Assembly: GCA_963827905.1 (NCBI GenBank)
Contig: CAWHCB010000013.1
Span: forward strand, 1 to 64,000
DNA: 64,000 bases
Origin: JACXTP01 sp963827905
Lineage (GTDB): Archaea; Thermoplasmatota; Thermoplasmata; Methanomassiliicoccales; UBA472
Direction: 5' to 3'
How positions within the stretch are numbered: the stretch's first letter is position 1; every line of letters starts with the position of its first letter. The notes beneath the pieces are model-generated. The model ran no database searches. It saw nothing but the letters and a program-made list of their open reading frames with translations, and was not told the origin of the DNA. Made by a program: the position numbers and the translations under genes. Positions 44,767 through 53,048 of the stretch are shown here, one piece after another.

Positions 44767-45727
44767 TCACCACCGGAAGTGTTCGAAACCCTTGTCCTCC
44801 AAGAACGACCTTCCGCCCCCATCCTCCAAGAAGATGCCTTCCCCGGTCGCCTCGCCTATGATCGTGTAGCCCTTTCCCAGCATGGAGCGCAGCCGGGGCT
44901 CCCCTTCCGGGCTCATGGTGAAGAGCAGCTGGTAGTCGCCTCCGGAATACAGCGCCCAATCCATCGCGTCCAATCCCAGCCCTTCGCCTATCTCCATCGC
45001 CTCGATATGCACTGGCAATGCACTCCTGTCGACCTTGAACCCGACCCCGCTGCGTCGGGCCAGCTCGTGCACGGACATGGCCAGCCCATCCGAGGTGTCC
45101 ATGCAGGAGGTCACGCAACCCGATGCCGACAGTATCGCCCCCTCCTTCGTCCGAGGGAACGGTTCCAATAGCGCCTTCCGGGCCAGGGGGTGGAAGCCCT
45201 CCTCGTCTATCTCCGCCCAACCGGCCCCGGCCAACCCTAGGTTTGCCGGTGACCGCCAGGAGATCGCCTGGGCGAGCCCCCGAGCGGAGCAGGATGCCGT
45301 CCGTCCGCACCATGCCCAATGACGTGCCGACCAGGCAGATGTCATCGGTCTCCTTGGTATCGCCACCTAGATAGTCGGCGCTCACCTGTTCCGCGCAGGC
45401 CCCTATGCCGTCCGCGATGCCCTCCACGGTCTCCAGCTCCGTTTCCCGGGGCAGTCCCATGGCCACCAACAGGCCGAGGGGCAGGGCGCCCATGGCGGCG
45501 ATGTCGCTGAAGTTGACCGCAGCCGCCATCCATCCCATCTGGAATGGCGTGGTGGGCCTGGGGAAGTGCGTCCTGCGGGTCACCAGGTCGGTGCTCGCCA
45601 CCAGGTATCGGGAGCCAAGGCGCACGGCCGCGGCGTCGTCCCCCAGCCCGATATCGCCGGAAGGGCCGATCCTGCCGATGAGGGCCTCCACCACGGACTT
45701 CTCGCCGATGTCGCACAATCTGACCAT
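44767..45727 (-). CDS. thiL: Thiamine-monophosphate kinase (one frameshift)
   Basis: ATP-dependent kinase making thiamine diphosphate, the cofactor IlvB needs. The first frame has GPSGDIGLGDDAAAVRLGSRYLVASTDLV, MAAAVNFSDIAAMGALPLGLLVAMGLP and YLGGDTKETDDICLVGTSLG. Near 45245 a one-base shift moves to the frame carrying CMDTSDGLAMSVHELARRSGVGF and WALYSGGDYQLLFTM. The Asp-rich metal motifs are intact. It leads an operon with amrS four bases downstream. ATG 45725-45727 is the start. Confidence 0.88.
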
Positions 45728-45813
45728 CGTACCTTCATTGTCAAGGCCATCGTTTTAAGGTTGCCATGGTCAGGGACAGTTCTATATCGAGGCGTGCCGT
45801 TTCGCATGAACGT

Positions 45814-47058
45814 ATGGTGAAGGTGGAACTGCCCTATGGTGCCAAAGGGCATCAGGACATCGAGCTGGACAGGGAGCGATTCCTCGGCGTCATCCGACCT
45901 TTGGAGGTGGAGGTGCACGACGAGGCCCAGGTCATCGACGCGTCCTTGGACGACCCCTGTGGCGGAAAGGACATATCCTCCTTCCTGAAGGGGGGCAAGG
46001 ACATCGTTTTCATCGTGAACGATGGCACCAGGCCTACCCCGACCGCCAAAGTGCTGGACGCGCTGTCGGCCCGCTTCGACCTGACCAAGGCCCGATATCT
46101 GGTGGCCACCGGGACGCACCGCGCCCCCACCGAGGAGGAGCTGCGATTCATCTTCGGCGGTCATCTGGATGAATTGCGGGACCGGGTCCATGCCCACGAT
46201 TCCAAGAAGGACCGCTGCGTGCCGCTCGGCGTGTCTAAGAACGGCACCGAGATGGAGGTGAACGAGATGGCGGTCCGCGCCGATCGCCTGGTCATCATCA
46301 CCAGCGTCGAGCCCCACTATTTCGCCGGTTACACCGGAGGGAGGAAGTCCTTCCTGCCGGGGGTGGCGTCCTATCGCTCCGTGGAGCAGAACCACCGTCT
46401 GGCCATGAGACCGGAGGCCAAGGTGCTGGCCCTGGAGGGGAACCCCGTGCACGAGGACATGGTGGACGCTCTGAGCGCAGTCAAAGGCCTCAACGTCTTC
46501 TCGGTGCAGGTGGTGATGGACCGGCACCAGCGGGTGTACCGGGTGGCGTCCGGAGACCTCTTCCTGGCCTTCGAGCAGGCGGTGGAATGGGCCAACGAGG
46601 TGTTCGTGGTCGATGTCGAGGAGAGGGCGGACGTGGTCATCACCGTGGCGTCCTACCCGATGGACGTCGACCTGTACCAGTCGCAGAAGGCCATCGAGAA
46701 TGCCAAGCTGGCGGTGCGGGACGGCGGGGTGGTCATCCTGGTATCCAAGTGTCGGGAGGGCATCGGGGGCGAGGCGTTCTACCATCAGCTCTCCGCCTCC
46801 CGCGACCCCAAGCGCATCATGGAGAACCTGAGGAGGGAGTACAAGCTCGGTCACCACAAGGCGGCCAAGCTGGCCGAGCTCATGGACCGCGCTGAGCTCT
46901 ACGCGGTAACCGGCCTGAGCTGTGAGGCGCTGGAGAGGATCAACGTCACTCCGTTCCGCAGCGCCCAGGAGGCTTTGGACCATGCCCTGGCCACCCGTCC
47001 CGGGGGAAAGGTATTAGTAATGTTGGACGGTAGCGTTACCGTCCCAAGGTTGGTCTAA
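45814..47058 (+). CDS. larA: LarA-family nickel-pincer racemase
   Basis: A 414-residue lactate racemase-like protein. Conserved segments are VFIVNDGTRPTPTAKVLDAL (about residue 70), LVATGTHRAPTEEELR (about 95), and SVEPHYFAGYTGGRKSFLPGVA (about 167), which contains the lysine that binds the nickel-pincer nucleotide in LarA. FyxxQKAIENA (YQSQKAIENAK) and CREGIGGEAFY are in the C-terminal part. Family members racemise lactate or other 2-hydroxy acids. ATG 45814 is chosen at the homology start. It is followed one base later by an iron-sulfur oxidoreductase gene, suggesting hydroxy-acid oxidation. No pincer biosynthesis genes larBCE are seen. Confidence 0.85.
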   Translation: MVKVELPYGAKGHQDIELDRERFLGVIRPLEVEVHDEAQVIDASLDDPCGGKDISSFLKGGKDIVFIVNDGTRPTPTAKVLDALSARFDLTKARYLVATGTHRAPTEEELRFIFGGHLDELRDRVHAHDSKKDRCVPLGVSKNGTEMEVNEMAVRADRLVIITSVEPHYFAGYTGGRKSFLPGVASYRSVEQNHRLAMRPEAKVLALEGNPVHEDMVDALSAVKGLNVFSVQVVMDRHQRVYRVASGDLFLAFEQAVEWANEVFVVDVEERADVVITVASYPMDVDLYQSQKAIENAKLAVRDGGVVILVSKCREGIGGEAFYHQLSASRDPKRIMENLRREYKLGHHKAAKLAELMDRAELYAVTGLSCEALERINVTPFRSAQEALDHALATRPGGKVLVMLDGSVTVPRLV

Positions 47059-47059
47059 G

Positions 47060-48166
47060 ATGGCCGATTACATCGAGGCGGAGCATCTCCGCCACGTCAG
47101 GAAGGAACTGCTCACCTGCACCTATTGTGGTTTCTGCAAGAGCGTATGCCCGGCCTTCGACGATGTGGGATGGGACCCGAGCGTGGCCCGGGGCAGGATG
47201 GTCCTGTCCTACGGACTTCTGAACAAGGAGCTCGAGGCGGACGACTCGGTGCTGGAATATCTCTACCAGTGCACCACCTGCAAGGACTGCGAGAGGCGCT
47301 GCCCTTCCAAGGTCCAGGTGGTGGACGTCGTGGAGAGGGCCCGCCGGGACCTGGTGGCCAACGGCCGGATGCTGCCCAAGCACCGGGCCATCGTCGAGAA
47401 CGTGCTCCGGACCGGCAATCCCTATGGGGAAAGGCGTACCGTCCGAGAGGCACTGGGCGTCGAGGACAAGGGGGCGGAGGTCGGTTATTTCGCCGGGTGC
47501 ACCGCATCTTATCGTACGCAGAGCATAGCCAGGGCCACCATGTCCGTCATGGACAAGCTGGACATCGACTACGCCCTGGTGGACGAGGTGTGCTGCGGCT
47601 CCGTGCTTCAGAGGGTGGGATGGGACGAGGAGGAGGTTGCCGACCTATTCCATCGCAACGTCGAGGCCATCGCCGACCGCGGCGTCTCCGAGGTGGTGTT
47701 CAGCTGCTCTGGTTGCTATCGCATGTTCAAGGAGGAGTACCCTCGTTTCGTCAAGGTGCCCTTCAAGGTGCGGCATATCTCGGAGATGCTGGCCGAGAAA
47801 GACCTGGACCTTAGGCCATTGAAGGGGAAGGTCACCTATCACGACCCCTGCCATCTGGGCCGGCACTGCGGCGTCTACGACCCGCCGCGCCAGGTGATAG
47901 GCAAGGTACCAGGGATAGAATTCAAGGAGATGTCCCGGAGCAGGGAGACGGCGCGTTGCTGCGGCGGAGGGGGCGGGGTCCGTTCCGCCTATCCTGAGAT
48001 GTCGGCCCGGATCGCGGCCAAGCGGGTGGACGAGGCGGCCTTCGCCGACTACCTGGTCACCGCCTGCCCGTTCTGCGTGAACAACCTCAACCTGGGCAAG
48101 GAGCGCCAAGGCGCCAAGCTGGAGGTACTGGACCTCACCGAGCTGGTGGACAGGCAGATGGGGTGA
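47060..48166 (+). CDS. Iron-sulfur oxidoreductase, HdrD/GlcF-like
   Basis: A 368-residue protein with two N-terminal 4Fe-4S motifs (LTCTYCGFCKSVCP and QCTTCKDCERRCP) and two CCG domains (VCCGSVLQRVGW... SCSGCYRMF, and YHDPCHLGRHCGVY ... ARCCGGGGGVRSAYP ... ACPFCVNNL). This is the arrangement of GlcF, LldE and the HdrD C-terminal half, which pass electrons from hydroxy-acid dehydrogenases or handle disulfides. It begins one base after larA and probably works on the same 2-hydroxy acid. The flavin subunit that GlcF needs is not in the window. Confidence 0.85.
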   Translation: MADYIEAEHLRHVRKELLTCTYCGFCKSVCPAFDDVGWDPSVARGRMVLSYGLLNKELEADDSVLEYLYQCTTCKDCERRCPSKVQVVDVVERARRDLVANGRMLPKHRAIVENVLRTGNPYGERRTVREALGVEDKGAEVGYFAGCTASYRTQSIARATMSVMDKLDIDYALVDEVCCGSVLQRVGWDEEEVADLFHRNVEAIADRGVSEVVFSCSGCYRMFKEEYPRFVKVPFKVRHISEMLAEKDLDLRPLKGKVTYHDPCHLGRHCGVYDPPRQVIGKVPGIEFKEMSRSRETARCCGGGGGVRSAYPEMSARIAAKRVDEAAFADYLVTACPFCVNNLNLGKERQGAKLEVLDLTELVDRQMG

Positions 48167-48170
48167 TGAC

Positions 48171-49346
48171 ATGTCCCGGGTGAGGCACTACTTCTCATAC
48201 GACGAGGCGCTGGCGGAGTGGCGCCGATTCGGGCTTCCGGAGAACTTCATGGACCGGCGGCGCATGCTCGGGTCCATCTTCGTGGTCCAGGACGGCATGG
48301 ATCGGGAGGAGGCGGTCATACTGCAGGATGCGATCAAGGCAAAGGGGGGCGAGGCCTTCCTCTGTCGCAAGATTCGCTCTGGCAAGGTGATGATGGTGGG
48401 CGCTCCCTTCTTCTTCGAGCAGCTGGCCATGGACGCAGGTGCGGTGGGCCATTATGGTATGGAGATCGCCACCGCCATTCGCAACTACCATTCCGATTAC
48501 ACCGTCCCGGTCCCTCTGGCCAAGCGGGAGCTGCGCTTCGACCGCACCCTGGTCATGGGGGTGCTCAACGTCACACCAGACTCGTTCTCCGATGGCGGTT
48601 CCTTTGACAACACTGAAGCCGCCGTGGAGAGGGCGATGCAAATAGTGCAGGAGGGCGCGGACATCATCGACATAGGCGGGGAATCCACCCGGCCAGGCGC
48701 GAAGGCGGTGGCCGAGAAGGTAGAGATGGGCCGCATATTGCCCGTCATCGAGGCCTTGGTCGGTAAGATCGCCGTGCCCATCTCCGTGGACACGCGCCAC
48801 CCGACGGTGGCAGATCTGGCCCTCGAGAGGGGGGCGGAGATCATCAACGACGTTTCTGGATTGAGGGACCCGGAGATGATCAAGGTGGCGGCCAGCCATC
48901 AATGTGGCGTGGTCTCCATGCATATGCGCGACGAGCCGGGCACCATGCAGCACAATGTGCATTACGAGGACCTGGTGGGGGACATCTACCACGAGCTGCA
49001 TCTTTCCATCCAGCGCGCGGTGGAGGGCGGGGTGGCGCCGGAACGGATCATGGTGGACCCGGGCATAGGGTTCGGCAAGACCGCCGATCATAATCTGGAG
49101 CTGCTGCACCGTTTGCGCGAGTTCCGCGGGTTGGGGGGGCCATTGCTCGTCGGCACGTCAAGGAAGAGCTTCATCGGAACGATATTGGGAGGTAATCCCG
49201 ATCAACGTCTGGAAGGCTCCCTGGCGACGGCGGTGGTGGCGGCAATGAACGGAGCCAACATCGTCCGCGTCCATGACGTCGGTCCAACGGTGAAGGCGAT
49301 GCGCATGACGGATGCGGTGCTGCGCCGGAAGAGCCGACCCTATTAG
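48171..49346 (+). CDS. folP: Dihydropteroate synthase with N-terminal extension
   Basis: A 391-residue protein. Residues about 125-391 are dihydropteroate synthase: TLVMGVLNVTPDSFSDGGSF, ADIIDIGGESTRPGA, ISVDTRHPTVADLALERGAEIINDVSG, and VDPGIGFGKTADHNLELL, with RVHDV near the end. The first 125 residues (AVILQDAIKAKGGEAFLCRKI..., GAPFFFEQLAMDAG) resemble an extra domain that some bacterial FolP proteins also carry. The enzyme joins a pterin to p-aminobenzoate or a related aryl amine for folate or methanopterin. It lies four bases after the oxidoreductase gene. Its TTAG end overlaps the next convergent gene. Confidence 0.88.
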   Translation: MSRVRHYFSYDEALAEWRRFGLPENFMDRRRMLGSIFVVQDGMDREEAVILQDAIKAKGGEAFLCRKIRSGKVMMVGAPFFFEQLAMDAGAVGHYGMEIATAIRNYHSDYTVPVPLAKRELRFDRTLVMGVLNVTPDSFSDGGSFDNTEAAVERAMQIVQEGADIIDIGGESTRPGAKAVAEKVEMGRILPVIEALVGKIAVPISVDTRHPTVADLALERGAEIINDVSGLRDPEMIKVAASHQCGVVSMHMRDEPGTMQHNVHYEDLVGDIYHELHLSIQRAVEGGVAPERIMVDPGIGFGKTADHNLELLHRLREFRGLGGPLLVGTSRKSFIGTILGGNPDQRLEGSLATAVVAAMNGANIVRVHDVGPTVKAMRMTDAVLRRKSRPY

Positions 49347-49540
49347 ATGACAAAGAAGGTCGCGGTCACGGCGATGACCACCACACCGACGGCCGCCAGG
49401 AAGAGGTAGCTCCTGAGCTTCTCCTTTTTGACCTCCTTCCGGTAGTCCTCCTGGCATTTCTCGGAGCAGAACTTCTGTCCCAGATCTATCGGGTCGTCGC
49501 AGATCTGGCAGTGGTCGTGCTCGGGCAGGTTCTCGGTCAA
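49343..49540 (-). CDS. Zinc-ribbon protein with C-terminal helix (DUF2116-like)
   Basis: A 65-residue protein. A treble-clef zinc ribbon, HCQICDDPIDLGQKFCSEKCQEDYRKEV (Cys-x2-Cys...Cys-x3-Cys), is followed by a basic stretch and one hydrophobic helix, LFLAAVGVVVIAVTATFFVI. It matches the archaeal DUF2116 pattern of membrane-tethered zinc ribbons of unknown function. The start is TTG 49538-49540, close after the bioY stop, so the two may be coupled. Its TAA shares TTAG with the folP TAG. Confidence 0.7.
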   Translation of the reverse strand: MTENLPEHDHCQICDDPIDLGQKFCSEKCQEDYRKEVKKEKLRSYLFLAAVGVVVIAVTATFFVI

Positions 49541-49544
49541 GGCA

Positions 49545-50132
49545 TCACTTCCGCAGCGGAAGGAGGAACGAAGCCGTCCCAATGGCCAGCACGATCTTCA
49601 GGGCATCTGCGGCCACGAACGGCGCCGCTCCCAGCGCGACGCCCTCCCACCAGCTTATGCCTAGGACCATCACCAGCTGTCCTACGCCGAACAGGTAGAT
49701 CAGGCCGACCGCGACCGCCATGGCCAGGGCCACGGTGGCATAGGTCCAGCTCTCCTTCCTCTCCACCAGCTCGCCCAGGAAGGCGGCGGCGGCGACGAAC
49801 CCGATCAGATAGCCCCCGGTCACGCCCACCAGCGCCATGAGGCCTCCGGCGGCGAACAGTCCGAAAGAACCCCCGATGGCAAGGAACATGACCTGGCTTA
49901 TCGCCCCGTATCGTCCCAGCACGACGGCGGAAAGGAGGACCACCAGCACTTGTCCGGTGAAGGGCACCGGAGTGAACGGCATATAAAGGCGGACCATCGA
50001 GGCCAGGGCGGTGAGCAGGGCGAACAGCAAGGCCACGGTCATCTTCTCGACGAACGTCGCCTCGTTCCTCCAGCCATGGAGGTCGTTGGCCACCTTGTCC
50101 TTGTAGTAACGATACCCGCCTGTGCCGTACAT
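49545..50132 (-). CDS. bioY: Biotin transporter substrate-binding component
   Basis: A 195-residue membrane protein with six helices. Signature segments are LYMPFTPVPFTGQVLVVLLSAVVLG (about residue 51) and FAAGGLMALVGVTGGYLIGFVAAAAFLGEL. BioY captures biotin alone or with an ECF energy module; bioMN genes are not nearby. ATG 50130-50132 is preferred to ATG 50171 because a TATA-like AAATTTTATC lies about 26-36 bases upstream, giving a leaderless transcript. The longer version would place the promoter palindrome inside the coding region. Confidence 0.88.
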   Translation of the reverse strand: MYGTGGYRYYKDKVANDLHGWRNEATFVEKMTVALLFALLTALASMVRLYMPFTPVPFTGQVLVVLLSAVVLGRYGAISQVMFLAIGGSFGLFAAGGLMALVGVTGGYLIGFVAAAAFLGELVERKESWTYATVALAMAVAVGLIYLFGVGQLVMVLGISWWEGVALGAAPFVAADALKIVLAIGTASFLLPLRK

Positions 50133-50155
50133 GCGGGGATGATGCCGGCATGCCT

Positions 50156-50170
50156 TGATAAAATTTATCA
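50156..50170. promoter_or_regulatory. Palindrome over the bioY TATA box
   Basis: TGATAAA and TTTATCA are exact reverse complements around a single base. The site covers the TATA-like element of the bioY promoter. A biotin-responsive repressor such as BirA could bind it, but no such gene is in the window and the link is inference from the promoter overlap and from known control of bioY genes. Confidence 0.5.
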
Positions 50171-50291
50171 TGGTGCCCCAGCGCGGTCCGGACGGTCCGG
50201 TCGGAGATCATGTCGTCGCTCATCCTCAGAGCAGGTTAGGTCATTGGGGACAAGCAAAACCCTCTTATGGCCCAAGGCGTATCCCGGCCTC

Positions 50292-50756
50292 ATGCTGGAA
50301 TGGAAGGTCCTGGGAAAAGAGACGCTGCCTGTGGCGATACAGGACAACTGGGAGGAGCAGCTACGCGCCCTCTCCGCCCGCAAGAAGGACAAGGAGCGCT
50401 TCCTGGCGATGCTCGATTCCGCCGATATATCCTACTTCTTCGACACCATACATGAGATCCACACCTTCCTGATCAAATTGCTCGTCGAGACCACCAATGA
50501 GGACCTGGCGTTCTTCGAGGGATTCATGAAGCGGGTCCGCCGCTCCGCCAAGGGACCGATGGTCTCCCTGGAGGGGGAGGAACAGAACAGCGTCATCATC
50601 ATCACCGCCGACAAGGAGCGGGACGATTATGAGGCCAGGCAGGAGAAGAGGGAAGAGCGGGCGGTGGCCCGCGAGGCCTCCATGAAGGAGATGGAGGAAA
50701 GGAGCCGGGAACAATGGGCCAATCCTAGCTCATCAAAGCGCCGGACCTCTCGATGA
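50292..50756 (+). CDS. Hypothetical helical protein
   Basis: A 154-residue charged, helical protein with no recognised family. The middle (SADISYFFDTIHEIHTFLIKLLVETTNEDLAFFEGF) is amphipathic helix; the last third (DDYEARQEKREERAVAREASMKEMEERSREQ) is a likely coiled coil. There is no signal peptide and no cysteine. The 3-prime end overlaps the convergent TrpD-family gene by 32 bases. A TATA-like CCTCTTATGG lies about 25 bases before the ATG. Confidence 0.55.
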   Translation: MLEWKVLGKETLPVAIQDNWEEQLRALSARKKDKERFLAMLDSADISYFFDTIHEIHTFLIKLLVETTNEDLAFFEGFMKRVRRSAKGPMVSLEGEEQNSVIIITADKERDDYEARQEKREERAVAREASMKEMEERSREQWANPSSSKRRTSR

Positions 50757-51849
50757 GGCGGTCCAGCTGTTCCACCTTGACCGTCGAGTCGCCGCTCTGT
50801 TGTTCCGCCACCCACTGGCGTAGCTTCTTTATCGCCTTGCCGGAGTCGATGATCCCCTCTGCCTTGCGCACGCCTTCCTCAAGGTCCTTGGCATGACCGG
50901 TTATGTAGAGTATGGGGGCGGTGTTCAGACAGACGATGTCACGGCGGGAGTTGTGGTCCTCGCCAGACAGCACGCGTAGCAGCTCGATGGCCTCCTGTTC
51001 CTTGTTCAACTTGCAGAGGATGACCTCCTCCTTGGCGGTCGGGAGCCCGAGGTCCTTGTAATTTAGCACGTACTCCTCGATCTCCCCGTCCGGGTGCAGC
51101 TCGGCCACATGCGTCGGTCCGAGGGTGGAGAGTTCGTCCAGGCCACGCTTCTCATGTGCGTCCATCCCATGCACCACGAACGCCCGGCGGTAGCCGATCT
51201 CGCGCATGGTCTTGGTGATGGGCATGACCATCTCCTTGGCGTACACGCCTCGGACACCATAGGTCGGCAGCGCGGGATTGGCCAGGGACCCGGCCATGTT
51301 CAGCACCGTGCCGAAGCGGACCTGGGAGAGGATGCGGTAGAGGGCCTGGGGGTGGACCTTGCCGCTCATGCCGTTGAACATGCCGATCCCGGCGTTCTCG
51401 ATGCTGCGTTTCACCACCGAGACATCGCACTCCACGTCCACGCCCAGCGCCTCCACGATGTCCACCGTGCCGCATTTGGAGGTTATGGCGCGGGCACCGT
51501 GCTTGGCCATGTAGATGCCGTCCGCCGCGGCCACGATGGAGGCGGCGGTGGAGATGTTGAAGGTCTTGATGGTGTCCATGCCGGTGCCGCAATTGTCCAC
51601 CAATGGGCCAGGGACCTCCGGTCTGACCTTGACGGTATCGATATCGTATATCGCCTCCCAGCTTCCGGCCAGCTCCTCCGGGGTGGCGCCTTTCGCGGTC
51701 AGCGCCGCCAAGAACGCGCCCTGCTGCAGGTCCGGCTGTTGGTTCAAAAGCACCTCTCGGAACAGGTCCCTGGCCTCCGCCCGGGTGATGTCCTTTCCCT
51801 TGATCAGCGCGTCCACCTTTCCGCCGAAGTACCTCAATTTCTCTTCCAT
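50725..51849 (-). CDS. TrpD-family phosphoribosyltransferase
   Basis: A 374-residue protein of the anthranilate phosphoribosyltransferase / nucleoside phosphorylase class III fold. The N-terminal helical part has DITRAEARDLFREVL and QGAFLAALTAKGATPEELAG. The phosphate-site region reads VDNCGTGMDTIKTFNISTAASIVAAADG (about residue 85) and MAKHGARAITSKCGTVDIVEALGVD. True TrpD has GTGGD where this has GTGMD, and no other trp gene is near, so the substrate may differ. ATG 51847-51849 after GAGGTG is chosen. It follows the alcohol dehydrogenase gene on the same strand by nine bases. Confidence 0.75.
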   Translation of the reverse strand: MEEKLRYFGGKVDALIKGKDITRAEARDLFREVLLNQQPDLQQGAFLAALTAKGATPEELAGSWEAIYDIDTVKVRPEVPGPLVDNCGTGMDTIKTFNISTAASIVAAADGIYMAKHGARAITSKCGTVDIVEALGVDVECDVSVVKRSIENAGIGMFNGMSGKVHPQALYRILSQVRFGTVLNMAGSLANPALPTYGVRGVYAKEMVMPITKTMREIGYRRAFVVHGMDAHEKRGLDELSTLGPTHVAELHPDGEIEEYVLNYKDLGLPTAKEEVILCKLNKEQEAIELLRVLSGEDHNSRRDIVCLNTAPILYITGHAKDLEEGVRKAEGIIDSGKAIKKLRQWVAEQQSGDSTVKVEQLDRLIERSGALMS

Positions 51850-51858
51850 TTTCACACC

Positions 51859-52899
51859 TCAGAATTTGGTAATGACCGATTTCATACCGATACGGTCGTT
51901 GACATGTTGGAACGCCTGTCCGATCCCGTCCAACGTCGCCCGCTCCGTGACCAACCACTCCACGTCCAGCTCCCCGGAGAGCAACGATTCCACCGCCATG
52001 CGGTTGTGACGGCTGGAGCAACCGTACGCCCCCACCAGGGCGATCTCCCGGTAGTGCAGGGAGCGCACATCGAACGGCACCTCATGGTTGCCCTTCTTGG
52101 GGCCGCTGAAGACGCTGATCCGGCCATGGGGGGCCACCAATTTGAGCACCCAACTGTCCACCCGCACCTCCGGGGTCGACATGAGCACAACGTCCACCCC
52201 CTCCCCGCCGGTCTCCTCGGCCACGATCGTGGCGATGTCCTCCGCCGATGGGTCGATGATGCGATCGGCCAGTCCCGAAGGCAATAGCGCCCTGCGCCCC
52301 TCCAGGTGCTCGGTCATGAGGACCTTGCCCGCCCCCTTGTGCCTGGCCGCGATGGCATGCAGGCACCCGATGGGCCCGGCACCGAATATCAGCACCACGT
52401 CCCCTCTCCTCACCGAGGCCAGCTCCTGCCCGTTGAGGCAGCAGGCCAACGGCTCCGTCAAGGTGACCAGAGCGGCATCGACGGTCGCCGGCAAGCGGAC
52501 CAGGCCGCCGCCGCGAACGCTCTCCGCCGGCACAGCCATGCGCTGGGCGAACCCCCCGTCCCGGTTGAAGCCGAGGATGCCCATATGGTGGCATTGGTTG
52601 TCATGCCCGCGGGAGCAGGGGCGGCAGACGCCACAGGCGATCCCTGGCCAAATCTGGACCAGGTCACCCTGGCGGTATGATCGCACCTTATCGTCTACAT
52701 CCACGATGCGACCGACCATCTCATGGCCCAGCACCCTGGGGTACACCAGGTCCTTATGGCCATGCTCCAGCATCTTGACGTCAGTGCCGCAGATGGCGCA
52801 GGCCACCAGCTCCACCACCACCCCACCCGGGGGGAGTTCCGGCTCATCCATCTCCTCCACGACGAGGGACCCAGGGCCGGTCATCAGGGCTGCTTTCAT
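51859..52899 (-). CDS. Zinc-dependent alcohol dehydrogenase (MDR family)
   Basis: A 346-residue medium-chain dehydrogenase. Catalytic zinc ligands are in VACAICGTDVKMLEHG and LGHEMVGRIVDV. The structural zinc loop has four Cys in IACGVCRPCSRGHDNQC (about residue 89). NAD is bound by VLIFGAGPIGCLHAIAARHKGA (about 167). The pattern resembles threonine or sorbitol dehydrogenases; the substrate is not decided. A TTTAAATATC box lies about 22-31 bases before the ATG. It is the first gene of a pair with the TrpD-family enzyme. Confidence 0.85.
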   Translation of the reverse strand: MKAALMTGPGSLVVEEMDEPELPPGGVVVELVACAICGTDVKMLEHGHKDLVYPRVLGHEMVGRIVDVDDKVRSYRQGDLVQIWPGIACGVCRPCSRGHDNQCHHMGILGFNRDGGFAQRMAVPAESVRGGGLVRLPATVDAALVTLTEPLACCLNGQELASVRRGDVVLIFGAGPIGCLHAIAARHKGAGKVLMTEHLEGRRALLPSGLADRIIDPSAEDIATIVAEETGGEGVDVVLMSTPEVRVDSWVLKLVAPHGRISVFSGPKKGNHEVPFDVRSLHYREIALVGAYGCSSRHNRMAVESLLSGELDVEWLVTERATLDGIGQAFQHVNDRIGMKSVITKF

Positions 52900-53048
52900 G
52901 CAGCGTTAGGTATGGATTGCCGATATTTAAATTGGATATATCATCCAACTCACATCCAGCTTATCGCCATCGACATAATTGATAGGTTTTCGAGCAGGGT
53001 ATGCATAAAGTAGATTAACGCCCAGGTTCGTGAGGATAACCACTTGGT

